Notes: a model not told the origin generated them from the letters alone. 64,000 nt of DNA from Gnetum montanum (GCA_015680685.1 MNCI01005810.1:1119112-1183111), one strand, 5' to 3'. Shown: positions 34,161 through 45,946, counted from the stretch's first letter. Made by a program: numbers and translations.

Positions 34161-35228
34161 TCAGACGTAAAATGGCTTGAGGTACATGTGATTTGTTGGA
34201 TGAGCAAGCTCGTTATCATCCTTATCAGCTAGTTTGAACACTCCATTTTCATACACTTTGGTGACCAAGTAAGGCCCTTCCCAATTGGCCGAGAATTTTT
34301 CCATGTGTTCGTGGACCACCTTAAGGACAAGGTCACCTTCCTTGATCTGGTGCTTGTGAATGTCATGTTGATGTCGTTGTCGTCGTTGCTTTTGGTACCA
34401 CTCAATTTGATCCAGTCTGCGTGTTCGTTCCTCCTCAACCAAGTCAAGGTCAACAATGCGCGAGTCATTGTTTTGACTTTCATCGAGGAGTTCAGAGAGT
34501 GTGATCCACAATGAAGGTACCTGCAACTCCAAAGGTAAAACAACTTTTGAACCATAGACAAGACTGTATGGTGTTTTACCTGTGGATGTTTTGTGCATCG
34601 TTCGATATGCCCATAGCGCGTACACTAGCTATTCATACCATCTTCTTTTGCTTTGATTAAGCATTTTCTGGAGCATCATGATGATTTTTTTATTTGTGGA
34701 TTCTTCTTGACCATTGCTCTGAGTATAGTATGGTGATGAAAATGAATGTTTGATGCCTAGGCTCTCACAAAAGGTTTTGGTTTTGAAACTGCTAAATTGT
34801 GGCCCATTATAAGTGATTATGGTCATTGGAATGCCAAAACAAGTCATAATGTTATCAAGGATGAAGTTGCATACTTGTTTTGATGTGGTCTTTTTAAGAG
34901 GAATAGCTTCTACCCATTTTGTGAAATATTCCGTTGCAGTTATGATGAAGCTATTTCCTACAGAAGATGGGGGAGTTATTGGTCCTATGATGTCTAACCC
35001 CCATTTCTGGAAGGGCCATGTGATTTGAGCTGTATGTAGCTCATTAGGTGGCACATGTATGAGATTACCATGTTTTTGACAGATGCTGCACGTTTTGAAT
35101 TTGGAGAAATAGTCGTACTTCATGTGCGGCCAAAAGTAGCCTAAACATCTTATTTTGGTTACCATTTCCTTGGGTGCTATGTCCTTCGCAAAGTCCTTCA
35201 TGAACTTGTTCCATGATGGTTTGGCCAT
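34161..35228 (-). pseudogene. integrase of the Tat-like element
   Basis: Two open pieces (35228-34629 and 34625-34161) are separated by one stop. CSICQKHGN belongs to the zinc region. WGLDIIGPITPP carries the first catalytic Asp and NGQEESTNKKI the Glu. The second Asp is replaced: the usual I-x-D-N-G reads ITYNGPQF. The C-terminal part is complete (NWEGPYLVTKVYENGVFKL, HPTNHMYLKPFYV). It would be inactive even without the stop. Confidence 0.9.
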
Positions 35229-35304
35229 CGATGCTACTAATGCATACTAACAAAATGCCTTCATAGGATCAATGACATAACATGTTCCCTACTAGTGCAT
35301 ATTG

Positions 35305-35890
35305 TCAAGAGCATTTCCACATTGCATCCTTCTGAGCATTCATTAGATGTTGAGGTGGTTCACCATGTAGAAGATACTCCTTTATGTCATCATACCATTC
35401 CATAGTGTGTGTTGTGCTAACGGATGCTATGGGTAGTTCATCGGGAGTGTCAGTTATGGGCTTGGCACAACTCGTTATGGAACTGGGCAATGCATGAAAC
35501 ATGTTAGGTGAAATGTTTAGGGCTAATGTTGCAAGTGAATTTGCAATGGTATTTTCACTTCTGGAAACATGTTGCACATCTATGTTTGTGAATTGTTTCA
35601 ACAGGTGCTTTGCCAAGTCACAGTATGGTTGTAAATGTAAAGTTTTCCATGTGTATACATTTGTGACCTAATTGATGACCAACTGTGAGTCGCCTCTAAC
35701 TACGAGCCGTGTGGTTTCTGAAGTTAGTGTTGCCATGCAATCTCTAAGAAGACCTTCATACTCTGCTACATTGTTAGTATAAGGAAATTTTAAACGATAA
35801 GCAAAGGATCAGATCTTTCGAGAGGGATATGTGATAACCGCTGTAGCACTTCCTCCTCGGGAGGTCGATGCTCCATCAAAGTTTAGGATT
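35305..35890 (-). pseudogene. second RNase H (archaeal-like) of the Tat-like element
   Basis: In sense order: ILNFDGASTSRGGSATAV (first Asp), a stop near 35809, NNVAEYEGLL (Glu), VVRGDSQLVINQV (Asp), then HVSRSENTIANSLATLAL, where the usual Asp of A-D-x-L-A is Asn. This extra domain between RNase H and integrase is diagnostic of the Tat lineage. Confidence 0.88.
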
Positions 35891-36300
35891 GTGTCGTAAT
35901 TATCAGGTCCTGTGTCTATTGTGTTTACATTCTCATCTGGAAAATCTAGGTTGATCGTTGCTTGGTCTTGCATCAATGATGAGGTCATTTGATTGACTAT
36001 AGCTTGACCTTTAACTGATGATTGAGCTATGTAGTGTAGGTCAAACTTAGCAATCATTGCTTTCCATCTAGGTATCTTGCTTGATTCATATATGTTGTTC
36101 ATGATAGCTCTAAGCACGTTGTTTTTACAGATGATATTAACTTGGTTACGGAAGAGATAATGTCGCCACTTCTTTATAGAAAAGATAAGGACAAGACATG
36201 ACCTCTCCACGTCATTGTAACATTGTTCGTAGGCTACTAATGCATGGCTCAAGTAGTAAACAGGGATTTCAGTTCCATCATTGCATTTCTGACAAAGCAT
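35891..36300 (-). pseudogene. first RNase H of the Tat-like element
   Basis: IPVYYLSHALVAYEQCYNDV and ERSCLVLIFSIKKWRHYLF are the core of the gypsy RNase H. KIPRWKAMIAKFDLHYI is its usual end. The N-terminal catalytic segment lies in the short broken stretch before 36300. Confidence 0.85.
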
Positions 36301-36354
36301 AGATGCAATAGATGATTCAGATGTTGCAAGGTAGATGTAAAATGATTTATTGTT

Positions 36355-37137
36355 CTATGGTGGATGAACTGTTGGTAGTTGAGCTAGTGCCGTTTTGATG
36401 TTCTCAAAGGCTTCTTGGCACTGTGGAGTCCATTCAAAATGGACATTCTTGCGTAATAAGTGCTGCATAGGCATCAGATTATCTATCAGTTTCTCAATAA
36501 AGAGTCTAATAAACTGTAATCTACCTTGTAGACCGCCAAGTTCGGTAAGGTTGCTAGGTGGTTTTAGATTTGTTATTGCCTTAACCTTATCTGGATCTAC
36601 TCGTATCCTTGTCTCAGATACGATGAATCCAAGCATTTTTCCTGGTTTAAGCCCAAAGACACATTTCTTCGGGTTGAGTCTAAGCTTGTATTTTAGACAA
36701 CGCTTCAGTACCAAGTCTAGATCTTGTTCATGTTGCTCAGTTGTTTTTGATTTGACCGCAATGTCATCTACATAGTCATTGAGCGAGTTGAACATGTAAT
36801 CACTAAATATGAACATCATCACTCATTGATACGTGGCCTCGATGTTCTTGAGACTGAATGGCATCATCGTATAGCAAAATGTACCCCATGGTGTCATAAA
36901 GGTTGTCCTGAGTTGATGTTCGAGGTTGATCTTAATTTGGTTGTATCCTGAAAAGCCATCCATAAAGGATAATAGTGCATGCCCAGCAGTTGAATCAACA
37001 AGTTGATCAATGCTAGGTAGTGGGAAGTCATCCTTTATGGTTGCAATGTTGAGGTCACGGAAGTCAATACATAGACAAATGCTCTCATTCTTCTTTGGGA
37101 CTATCACCATGTTGGATACCCAATCAGTGTAGTCCAC
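36355..37137 (-). pseudogene. reverse transcriptase of the Tat-like element
   Basis: CIDFRDLNIATIKDDFPLPS and MDGFSGYNQIKI are fingers and palm. A TGA near 36823 replaces the Arg expected after ATYQ. NDYVDDIAVKSK is the intact catalytic motif. LGFIVSETRIRVDPDKVKAI and LTELGGLQGRLQFIRLFIEK are the thumb. Apart from the stop it is well preserved. Confidence 0.92.
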
Positions 37138-37623
37138 AGCTCAAATGAAACTAGCTTGATAAAGCTTCGTGATCTCATTGTGAGTTGCCAGTGCTACTTC
37201 AGGCTTGACCTTGCATGCTTTTTGTTTCACTGGTCTTAGTTTTGGATCAAGTATAATATTATGCTAGACTATTCGAGGGTCAAGCCTAGGCATGTTAGTG
37301 TAAGACCAAGTGAATGCTTTCATGTTATCTTTTAGCACTCAAGCTATGTCACTGGTAAGTTGTGGATTTAACAGAGCACTTAGTTTTAAAATTTAAACCT
37401 CGCGATTTGACGTGGTTATGGGGGTTTCGGCTAGGGGATCTTCAGTGATGTTATCAGCTTCTAGGTCCAGAGATTTTGCCATTCCTTTGAAGCAATCTAG
37501 TGTTTCTTGGGTTGATGCCACTAAATTATCATATGTTGGGGAGTCTAAATCAATGGACTCTAGATTGATTTCTCGTTTAATTGCTCCATGTTGGGGTGGC
37601 AGTTTAAGGCCGTACTGGGCCAT
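37138..37623 (-). pseudogene. N-terminal part of pol, Tat-like element
   Basis: The frame from an ATG at 37623 runs into a segment ending MPRLDPRIV, the usual F-x-W-x-Y-x-D-M-P-x-L-D-P-x-I-V of Tat-lineage pol ahead of the reverse transcriptase, and on to DYTDWVSNMVIVPKK. Stops are few. The ATG lies within a stem-loop repeat unit. Confidence 0.7.
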
Positions 37624-37665
37624 GTGTGGCAGTTTAAGGTCCTATCGGGCCATGAGTAATTTAAA
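37600..37665 (+). repeat. AGTTTAAGG stem-loop repeats at the start of pol
   Basis: AGTTTAAGGCCGTACTGGGC and AGTTTAAGGTCCTATCGGGC stand 21 bp apart. The first contains, on minus, the ATG of the pol frame. The arms are GGCC/GGCC and GGTCC/GGCC. Confidence 0.7.
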
Positions 37666-37849
37666 TTTTTCATGTGTGTTGTCATTTTGTTTTGTTCTAG
37701 CTTATAAAGAAATTATTTACCTTGGAAGCATGTGAAACAAAGTGAAAATGAGCTAGAATAAAATAAAATAATAAAGAAAATAAAAGATAAAAGATGAAGA
37801 AAACATGCTATGTGTGGATGGAAAAGATGGGATGCAAGCGTAAGTGATT

Positions 37850-39010
37850 TAGCCAAAGCGTGAGTTGAAAATAAGTGCCTAGCATGAGTAGTTTGAAGAC
37901 GACAAGCGTGAGTGATTGAAAACGATGAGCAGCATGGGCTCACCCCCCCCCCGCCCCCAGCAAAATTTTTCAAAGCGTGAATTACTTGGATGTGACGATA
38001 GTTAGCGTGAGTGAGCCAGGACAATGATCCCCAAGCAGACGTGCAGCGTGAGAGAGATGGGGAGACAGGAGAAACATGAACACATGAAAGGGAAGAAACA
38101 AGCAAGCCTGGCATTCATAGAGGAAGGGGAAGAGCTGCTTCAGTGTCTCCCATGACTAAGGGTTTCATCATGGATGGGAACCCCTCGCAAGTTAGTTTCC
38201 TCCCTCTATTTTTGCTTGCCATTTCTATTTTTGTTGTTTTCATTGCAGGAAAGGGATGCAGCGTGAGTCATTAGGGTTGTGGATTTTTGGTGTGTCTAGA
38301 TAATTTCTTTGGCTATTTTGATTTCTTTACTGCATCCCATTGTGTTCTATTTCAATCTGGAATTTGGAGCTCTTAGTTCAGGTTGCCCTCTCCAGCGTGA
38401 GTACATGAGTCATTAGGGCTTTGGATTTTTGGTGTGTCTAGATAATTTCTTTGGCTGTTTTGATTTCTTTACTGCATCCCATTGTGTTCTATTTCAATCT
38501 GGAATTCGGAGCTCTTAGTTCAGGTCGCCCTCTCCAGCATGAGTACATGACTCAAAGATTAACATGAATGTGGTGCTAGGATCAACGTTAACATGAATAC
38601 AGGACCAAGCATTAGCGTGAGTGCCTGTCCCAATGTCAGCGTGAGTTTACGGAGTTAAAAAATCTGCATGGATAAAGGGCCAAAATCAACATGAGTACAG
38701 GACCATAGGTAGCGTGAGTCTGCGATCGAACAATCATCGTGAGCGAATATTCCAGCGTGAGTGTTTTCTGTTTGAGGTAAGATTATTATTAGCGTGAGTA
38801 CAGGCTTTCAGTATTAGTGTGAGTAGTTTGGTTTTTAGCATCAGCGTGAGTAGTTTGGTTTTCCCATACTCAGCAAATGTTTTTTTTATTTTGAATGAAT
38901 ACGAGCGCTTGACTTCGCGTACACTATGTGAGCGACTCGGGCTTCCTTGATAGCATGGGTGAATGTTCTGGCCTTATCGTGAGTGTTTGATTTCAGTACG
39001 CAGCATGAGT
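37850..39010 (+). repeat. dispersed GCGTGAGT motif cluster
   Basis: AGCGTGAGT or close variants (AGCATGAGT, AGTGTGAGT) occur about 20 times at irregular spacing. The same motif forms a regular array in the leader of the same element at 46083-46235. Confidence 0.75.
38265..38548. repeat. 142-bp tandem duplication
   Basis: GAGTCATTAGGG starts at 38265 and again at 38407. The two units differ at only a few positions, so this duplication is much younger than the element's LTR divergence. Confidence 0.85.
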
Positions 39011-39292
39011 TAAGCCTTTTATTGTTGTTGATACCCAGCCTTGCAATTTGGATCAGCGTCTCATGCCTCAAGTTGGTATGATGATACTGTCTCTCGTGAG
39101 GTGTTGTTACAACTTGAGCAATTAGATTCATGTTGGATTACTTTCGTGTGTCTGACGATGTAGTCTTAACTATTAGATTTCATAAATTAGCTATACGATC
39201 TAACGAATCGAGACAGTTAAGTCTAGTTAGATGTCACACTGGATTACTTGCGCATACCCCGCTTGTTAGATGCAACTTGCGGTGTGATCCCA

Positions 39293-39322
39293 TTCGTTGG
39301 ACATCCAGACTTGTCCAACGAA
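39293..39322. repeat. hairpin, 11-bp perfect stem
   Basis: TTCGTTGGACA and TGTCCAACGAA surround TCCAGACT. Shorter complementary pairs (ATCTAAC/GTTAGAT, TCACAC/GTGTGA) flank it from about 39199 to 39285. Confidence 0.7.
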
Positions 39323-40348
39323 GAGCTAAATGTGGCATTCCATATTCTACGTGTTGTTGTTTCTATGGTGAAACCCTACTAGGGGCCCCGGCCTGAGGGT
39401 TCAAGGTTGCCCCGAAATCTTACCTGAAATCTAGATACTTAGACTGAGATTGACGTTCCCACATGAAGGAATGCTTAAGCCTTGTAAGAGTGCTTATCCC
39501 ATCCTTAAGACCGATTTTATACAAATGGTATATGTTTGATAACGAGCAGATTCAAAGTCTTATGGTCATGATCCATCTTTGGATAGCTCATTCCCGCTCC
39601 ATAGTAGTGGTCACGTAATATCAGTACAACGTCCTAGCTTGGATCACCACCTTTTTGATTGGGGGTTTTTATTTTTTCAAAAAAATAAAAAATAAAAATT
39701 TACGTTCTGGGAATGGTATTAATCCTCACTACACGGTTCCCGCGCGTAAGGGTCAAGCCAGAAAAGGACTCCTAAAACTATGGTTTGGCTGAATCATACC
39801 AAAAATTTCATTTCATTGTTAAATGGCAAGCAAGCAATCAAGATTCGTGGCATCGACTTGAGACGGGTCACAGAAAACCAGGGAGTGCGAACAAATAAAC
39901 AAACACTAAGGTAACCGAAGGCCGAAGGGGCAAGTATGCGAAGAAAACATTGCATTTGCATGGATTCACCTACCTTTGGGAGCTTCAAAGTAACTAACAG
40001 GAAGTCGTCCCCCCATTACGGGGGCCTCTAGTATGGAACAGCGTAACAGCCTTGTTCCCAGAGGAAGAAACTAATCTAATTTATTACGATCCAACAGGAC
40101 TTCCGCCCAAAACCCAACTTTGTGTCTTTATGGAAAAAATTTTGAAGTTACGTGCAGAATTTCAATGACCACGGATTATTTGGTCCATCTAATCATGCCC
40201 TCGCAAAAAACGTGAAGTGGATTACTTTGTTGATTTGATCTCACCTTTTCCTTTCAGTTTTGTACAAGCGTGAGGGTTATTTGATCACAGCCTCTACAAG
40301 TGGTGAGGAAATCCCCAAATAATTCCAGAAGCCACTCCAAACCCAGTG

Positions 40349-40381
40349 ATCACATAACCCCCGGCGTGAGGGTTATGTGAT
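40349..40381. repeat. hairpin, 12-bp perfect stem
   Basis: ATCACATAACCC and GGGTTATGTGAT enclose CCGGCGTGA. The loop and right arm include the GCGTGAG motif. Confidence 0.75.
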
Positions 40382-41564
40382 TTGTATGCTTGTTTTGGAC
40401 ATTCCATCACACAACTGTCAGAGAAAAGTAACAGAGCAAAAAGAAAAAAAAACTAGATGAGGTACGTAGGTCCAAAGATGAGTACAGATTTTTCCATGAG
40501 TCATGAACATGATAACGGATGGATGCTTGTTCAAATATTTTAAAATCTATTTGGTTATAAAGCAACGAATCCCACCAACACATGGCGAATGGCCATATGC
40601 AACCTCATGGTGCTCTATTTTATCTTTTCCCTTCATCATGACTAGCGCCGATTTTGTAGCGTTTGAAAGGTTTTTGATCATTGTAGGTGGGGTGAGTTCC
40701 TCGGTGTGCCAAGCCCCTCCCAACGCATTTTATAAAATATTTGTGGTCCCCCAGTGCTAATTTGTTTAGATGCCAACGGTAAACTAATTTGTCTAAGTGT
40801 CCAGTGTGTGAACATTGAAAATTTATCTAGTGGTGGATTGGGTATGGTGTTAGTTTATCGTCTTTAACTCCAGGACGAAGGTTTTATGTGCTTTATGTGT
40901 TTTAGGTTTTATATTTTATATATGATTATTTTAAATTCTAGCTAGATGCAGGGGCCTTAAACTCTTTCTCTTGGTGGTGGAGCTCATAGGTGTACTCACG
41001 TGGTTCGGTGCCATGGAACCTAATGCACCTCCACATGACATGGAGATTGGGTCACAAGTGTTATGGTTTCGAAGGGACATGATGATGATGGTGGTGGTTC
41101 CAGTGGAGTGAGTCCCGATGATGCAGAAGAGTTTGGGGATCAAGCCCCTCCTAGCGCTGATGTTTAATTTAACTTGTTATTTTTGTTAGCTTAGTTATGT
41201 TCTTTTTTTTTGTTTGAAATTTTGTGGATTGTATGAAAACAAATGTATGATGCAATGTTAACATTTGATATTATCCATTTATACATTTATACATTTTTTT
41301 TTGCTATTTTTATGCTATTCAAGTTTTTTTCTTAAGTTTCGTTCAAACTTTTGATAAACATAAGTGTAAACACAAAATATTTTTTTATTTTTATTTTATT
41401 TTATTTTTTTTGTTGTTTTAACGGTTTGTAAATGTGAAAGTAACTGAAATGATAACAATGTAGAAGAAATGTAAGTGGAATAATAAATTTGTAAAGCAAG
41501 GATGCAACTATGCATGCAGACAAAGAATGTAATTTTAAAGAAACAGAAGTGTAACTTGTTCTAG

Positions 41565-41820
41565 TTTAAGGCCATTTCGGGCCATGCGTATCAATTTACA
41601 GTTATGATGGGATTTAGCAATGACATTCTAGTTTAAGGCCATTTCAGGCAACAAGAAAACAAGAGAGATTTAGACTGTTTCAATGGGTTTTAAAATAAAC
41701 CGGCCATTCCCGACCGTGGCTAGTTTTATGTCATTGTGGACGTGTGGTATTTTAACGTTTTTTTGGACAGTTGTAGTTTAACATCATTTCGAACGAGTAG
41801 TAGTTTTAATAGTTGAGTAG
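41565..41820 (+). repeat. AGTTTAAGG stem-loop repeats 3' of gag-protease, Tat-like element
   Basis: Units include AGTTTAAGGCCATTTCGGGC (41573), AGTTTAAGGCCATTTCAGGC and AGTTTTATGTCATTGTGGAC. Arms alternate between GGCC/GGCC and GTC/GAC. The place is the same as in gag-protease copies A and B. Confidence 0.7.
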
Positions 41821-41949
41821 CTTCTTTAATTTTTGAAGATTGACGTGGTGTGTCGGGCATGTCGGTGTAATTGTATATTCAGTGTCTCCTTCACTAATTA
41901 TGTTAAATGGTAATTCTGACCATGAGACGTTTGGGGGAATAACTCCTAT

Positions 41950-44900
41950 GTCAGCATGCTCTCATGTTTCCACGTTTTGTAATGTTTCCATATCTTCTGG
42001 GGGATCACGGTTTGGAGATTGGTTATCATTTTGGTTGTCAATGGGTGTTGTGTCCTGTTTAGGCTCAAGAGTAGTGTCATCCTATTTAGGCTCATTGAAT
42101 TCAACCTTTGAGCCTTGGTTTGTGCCTACGTGTGCCGAGGTGTTGGGTGTAGCCGCATCACCATGTATAATGATTTCACCACATTCATAGGGTAACTGAA
42201 TCTCTTGGTGGATGGGTGAGGAAACTGCTTTTAATTGGGCTAACCATGATCGTCCCAATATCAAGTTAAAACTAGGCATCTTGTTTACGACTACAAATTT
42301 AGCTGACGTGGGGAATCGGTCCCCTGCTATGAAATCCAAAGTTAGTATTCCTTTGACAACTACGGGTGATCCACTGAATGATTTTAGGAATGTCATGGAA
42401 GTTGGTTTGATTTGTTTAGTTAGCCCTAACTATTCGATGACGGGGTATGGTACTACATTCGTGGCTACCCCGTCATCTACATGCACCCTATGTATTTTAA
42501 ATTGATTTACTTGTATAGTTATGAACATGGGTGCAGTGGTGACTCTTCCTATTTTTTCATCTATTTTTATATTATCCGTGTTGAATCTTAGTGATGTAGC
42601 TCTTGATCCTTGATATGGGGATGTTATCGCATGAATGGAAGGTTCATTTGCGGGCAAGTCTTCGCTGACCGGGATCAATGTTAACATACGTACTAAGGCT
42701 TCACGATGAACTTGAGAAGTCAACATGAGATCATACAAGCTTAAAGATGTATTTTTTTGTTTAAGTGCCTGTGTGACCTAAGTTAGGGCACTGGCCAAGT
42801 CTTTATTGTTTGGTGTGCTCTTGCTGGTTGAGACTTGATCCATTGGACCCGACAGGTGTATCTCTTGTGAAATGGTTTTTGTGTGGTCTAATGTGGCGGT
42901 TGGGTTTGGTGTATCTGGCATTCCTGATTTTTTGTTTTCATGGCTCATGCTCGACTCGTCAGTTGTTGGAGCCATAGGTACAACGTTTAAGGGAGTGGGT
43001 TTTGGTGGCCCCAATTCAAGACTTCGACATTCTTTTTCCAACTGTTCCCTAGTAAGTCTGTCGACTAGGCATTCTTGTGAAGGTCGTGGGGGAACCGTTG
43101 GAGCTTGAACATTGGGTTGTTTTGGGACCCGGATTACAAATGGAGTAGGTTGGGGTTGTGGTTGAACAGTTGGAGGTGGTTGTGTGTCAGGGTGTTTAGG
43201 CACCCTGATGACGAACGGGGTCAGTTTGGTTTGCGGTTGAGGAGTAGGAGTTTGAAGATCAGGGTGTTTGGATACCCTGATTACGAAGGGAGTTGATCGG
43301 TTTTGTAGTTGTACCTTTGCGGTTGCAACCGTGGGTGGCACCCGGACCACAAAGGGAGTGGGCTGGGTAGGCAGTTGAATGTTTGTGGTTGCATTGGTAG
43401 GGGGTACACAAATGATGAATGGATTTGTAGGTGTAGGCGGATTGTATGTGAGGTAGGAAGATTGCGGGGATGATGTTGATGCTGTAGGAGGAACATGAAT
43501 CACAAAAGGTTTTTTGGGCATTCGTTGCTCATGTCCGATATGGATCATGCTAATAACGTAAGGAGCTTTCTTAGTATTAAGGGGATCTTTGTATATGCCC
43601 ATAGATTGATTCTGTGGTTTAACAAGGTTGGCATCATCAAATGTTATTTCACCCCTATCAATCATACGTTGTATGTCTTGTTTGAGGGTGAAACAATAAT
43701 CAGTACCATGCCCATTCCGTTGATGGTACTCGCAAAATCGATCTAGTCTAAAGCCTCTTGGAATAGGAGGTTCATTTGGTGTTGCCAAGCTTGGGTTTTT
43801 GACCAATTCATAGAATCAATCATGTATCTGGGCTGCCACTAGAGACAACTGCTTGTGTTTAGTGGCCCCAACCTTCAAAAGTTGATCTAACAACTGGGAA
43901 GGCTTCATGGGGAGCAGTGTGTATTGAGTAGGGTCTTTCCTCTCAAACGTACGTGCATGACTCGTGTTAGTAGCTTGCATGGTAGATGATTCAGGTGAGT
44001 GTGCAGGAGTGGTTCTCTCATAGTTAACAGGAGTAGTAGGTGGTTTGCCTTGCTATCCCATGTTGGTAGGTTGAGTCTCTGCTATTGCTGCTGCTGTTGT
44101 TTTAGCCTTTTCTTTATCTTTTTTAGTGTGTTGATTTTTGAAGGCTGAGTAAGCAGGGTCATGGCTATTTTGGGCTGCCTCTTCTATGTTTTTAATCTGT
44201 ACAAAAGCTTGGCTTAGAGTGCGCGCATTTAGATAGTATAGTTTTGATTTGAAAAAATCATTCACAGCTCCCTTAAGAATTGTAAGAAGGTATGTTTCTG
44301 GGATTGGCTCATGAAGTTCGTTGAGTGTGGCACTCCATCTCTAGATAAATTTTTGTACAAGTTTGAGTGGTGCTTGTTTTACCTGTATTAGACTATCCAA
44401 GGTTGCTTCAGGTTTTAGGTTGTATTTAACCTGGTAACGAACTAGTGTAAGAGATCCTCCAAAGAGGATATAGAGTTACGAGGCAAGGCTTGGTACCAGT
44501 CTAATGCCCTGCCAATGAGGGACATGCCGAACACATGCAAGATTGCATGGGGCCAAGCTTGAAGCAATAGGCATTCTAGTCTAAATGTGACTAGATGGGC
44601 GTTGGGGTCTCCCTCCCCATTGTATTTAGTTAGTTGAGGCAAAGAAACTCCTTTGGGCAAGGTTAATGATGGTATTGAAGAGCTAATAGGATCATATTGG
44701 TAAAAGTATAATACTTTAAGATCTTCATTGTTAGCAGTTTTGAGGAGTTTTACCTCATCAGTGAGTTCTTGCATCATGTTTTTGGCTTTGGCCCATTCTT
44801 GGTCACTTGGTGGAGCAGTAGGTTGGCTAGTTTGAGTGCCATACAAATTAGACTGCTGTGCAGTGGGCAGAAAAAAAGAAAGTTGAGTGGTCGGAGGTTG

Positions 44901-45929
44901 CACTTGTGGAATATTTACAGTGGGTGCTACTAAGGGAGGCATACTGTAAGGTGTAGGTTGTTGTTGTTATTGTTGTTGAGCAATAGGGGCGGGCCATTAG
45001 CCAATTGTGGGTTGTGAAGGGAGCCTTTATACTTGGTGTTGTACTGGAGGAGTTGGGGGTGTGGTATGAAACTGCACTCGTGGGATGAAGTGTGTAGATG
45101 TGGAAGCGAGTATCACGGATGGCATNGGTGGGATGAAGTGTGTAGATGTGGAAGCGAGTATCACGGATGGCATCCCCATTACTTGGGATGGGAAATTTGC
45201 TCCTACATTAGTTTGAGAGGGGGGTTGTTGGGGTTGTACTTGTAAGAGAGGGGATAACGTGGTGACTAGAGGAATAGTGGGGGTGGGTATATTGAATTGA
45301 GTATTGGTCATAGGGAGAGTGGGAATAAGAGTGGACGCTTCTTGTTGGGGCACATGTGCCTGAGTGCTTTTAATTATATGAAGAAACATGGTCTCTCCCG
45401 TGAAAGGGTGAAATAATGGGTTCACATAAGTATGCGGACTGAGAGTATCGTATGAATCCCCGTGTTCGGATTGAGCCACGAAATTATCTTCCTCATCTCC
45501 ATTGTGAGATTCTACAGTAGGTTGGTGTGGGATTTGGTTCCTTGCCATGAGGAGTTGTGATAGGAGTTCATGGTGGGATTCAGTGAGTGGGATGACATCA
45601 TAGGCAGTGGGAATGAAGTCATGACCTCCTTTGTGAATTAATTCATAGTGTCTCTTTGTTTCCAGCTCAGCTTGGTCAATAACTAGGTTAGCTTGGATTT
45701 TAATGTAAATAAAATTATATTGTTCAGGCGTTAAGATGGTGAATGCAGGATGCATACCTTGTAGTCTCAGTGACTGGTGAGATGGCCCTTGAGGATTCAT
45801 CGTGCCAAGGGAAACTATGGACTCAGCAGCGGTGATAGGACCCGAGATTGTAGCACCAAAGTCAGTAATGGGCATGGTAGTGGTGTTGGTGTGCACAAGG
45901 TCCATTTTCAAAGTGTCTAGATGTAACAA
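41950..45929 (-). pseudogene. gag-protease of the Tat-like element
   Basis: Starts at ATG 45929 and runs through ELIHKGGHDFIPTAYDVIPL, the capsid segment YNGEGDPNAHLVTF with MSLIGRALDWYQALPRNSIS (44442-44942), KNQHTKKDKEKAK, the knuckle-like FCEYHQRNGHGTDYC (43800-43700), a Pro-rich linker with repeated PFVIRVP phrases, and the protease RVHVDDGVATNVV (42460) with FNLILGRSWLAQL. The Pro-rich linker repeats PFVIRVP about seven times. Frame breaks occur near 44442, 44053, 42778, 42430 and 42082. 45080-45173 contains an artefactual duplication at a single N. Confidence 0.85.
45080..45173. other. single-N join with duplicated flanks in gag
   Basis: The 46 bases at 45080-45125 recur at 45128-45173 around N at 45126. 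The encoded segment MPSVILASTSTHFIP therefore appears twice. This is very likely an unmerged contig overlap. Confidence 0.85.
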
Positions 45930-45946
45930 CGTAAGAGGAAGAAATA

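Larger units (their letters stand above)
37666..41940 (-). other. long non-coding spacer between gag-protease and pol
   Basis: There is no domain in 4.3 kb. It holds more than 20 copies of a GCGTGAGT motif (37850-39010, and two near 40270 and 40365), a 142-bp duplication, two strong hairpins and a CpG-richer stretch at 39120-40130. Ogre-type elements have an intron near this place, so part may be spliced; I could not identify the splice pair. Confidence 0.6.

Noticed and set aside
36395-36775. 126-codon plus-strand frame
   Set aside because: It lies opposite the reverse transcriptase of the Tat-like element.
37713-38114. 133-codon minus-strand frame with Ser-rich and hydrophobic parts
   Set aside because: It lies in the repeat-rich gag-pol spacer, built from the GCGTGAGT repeats, and has no homologue in the related modules.
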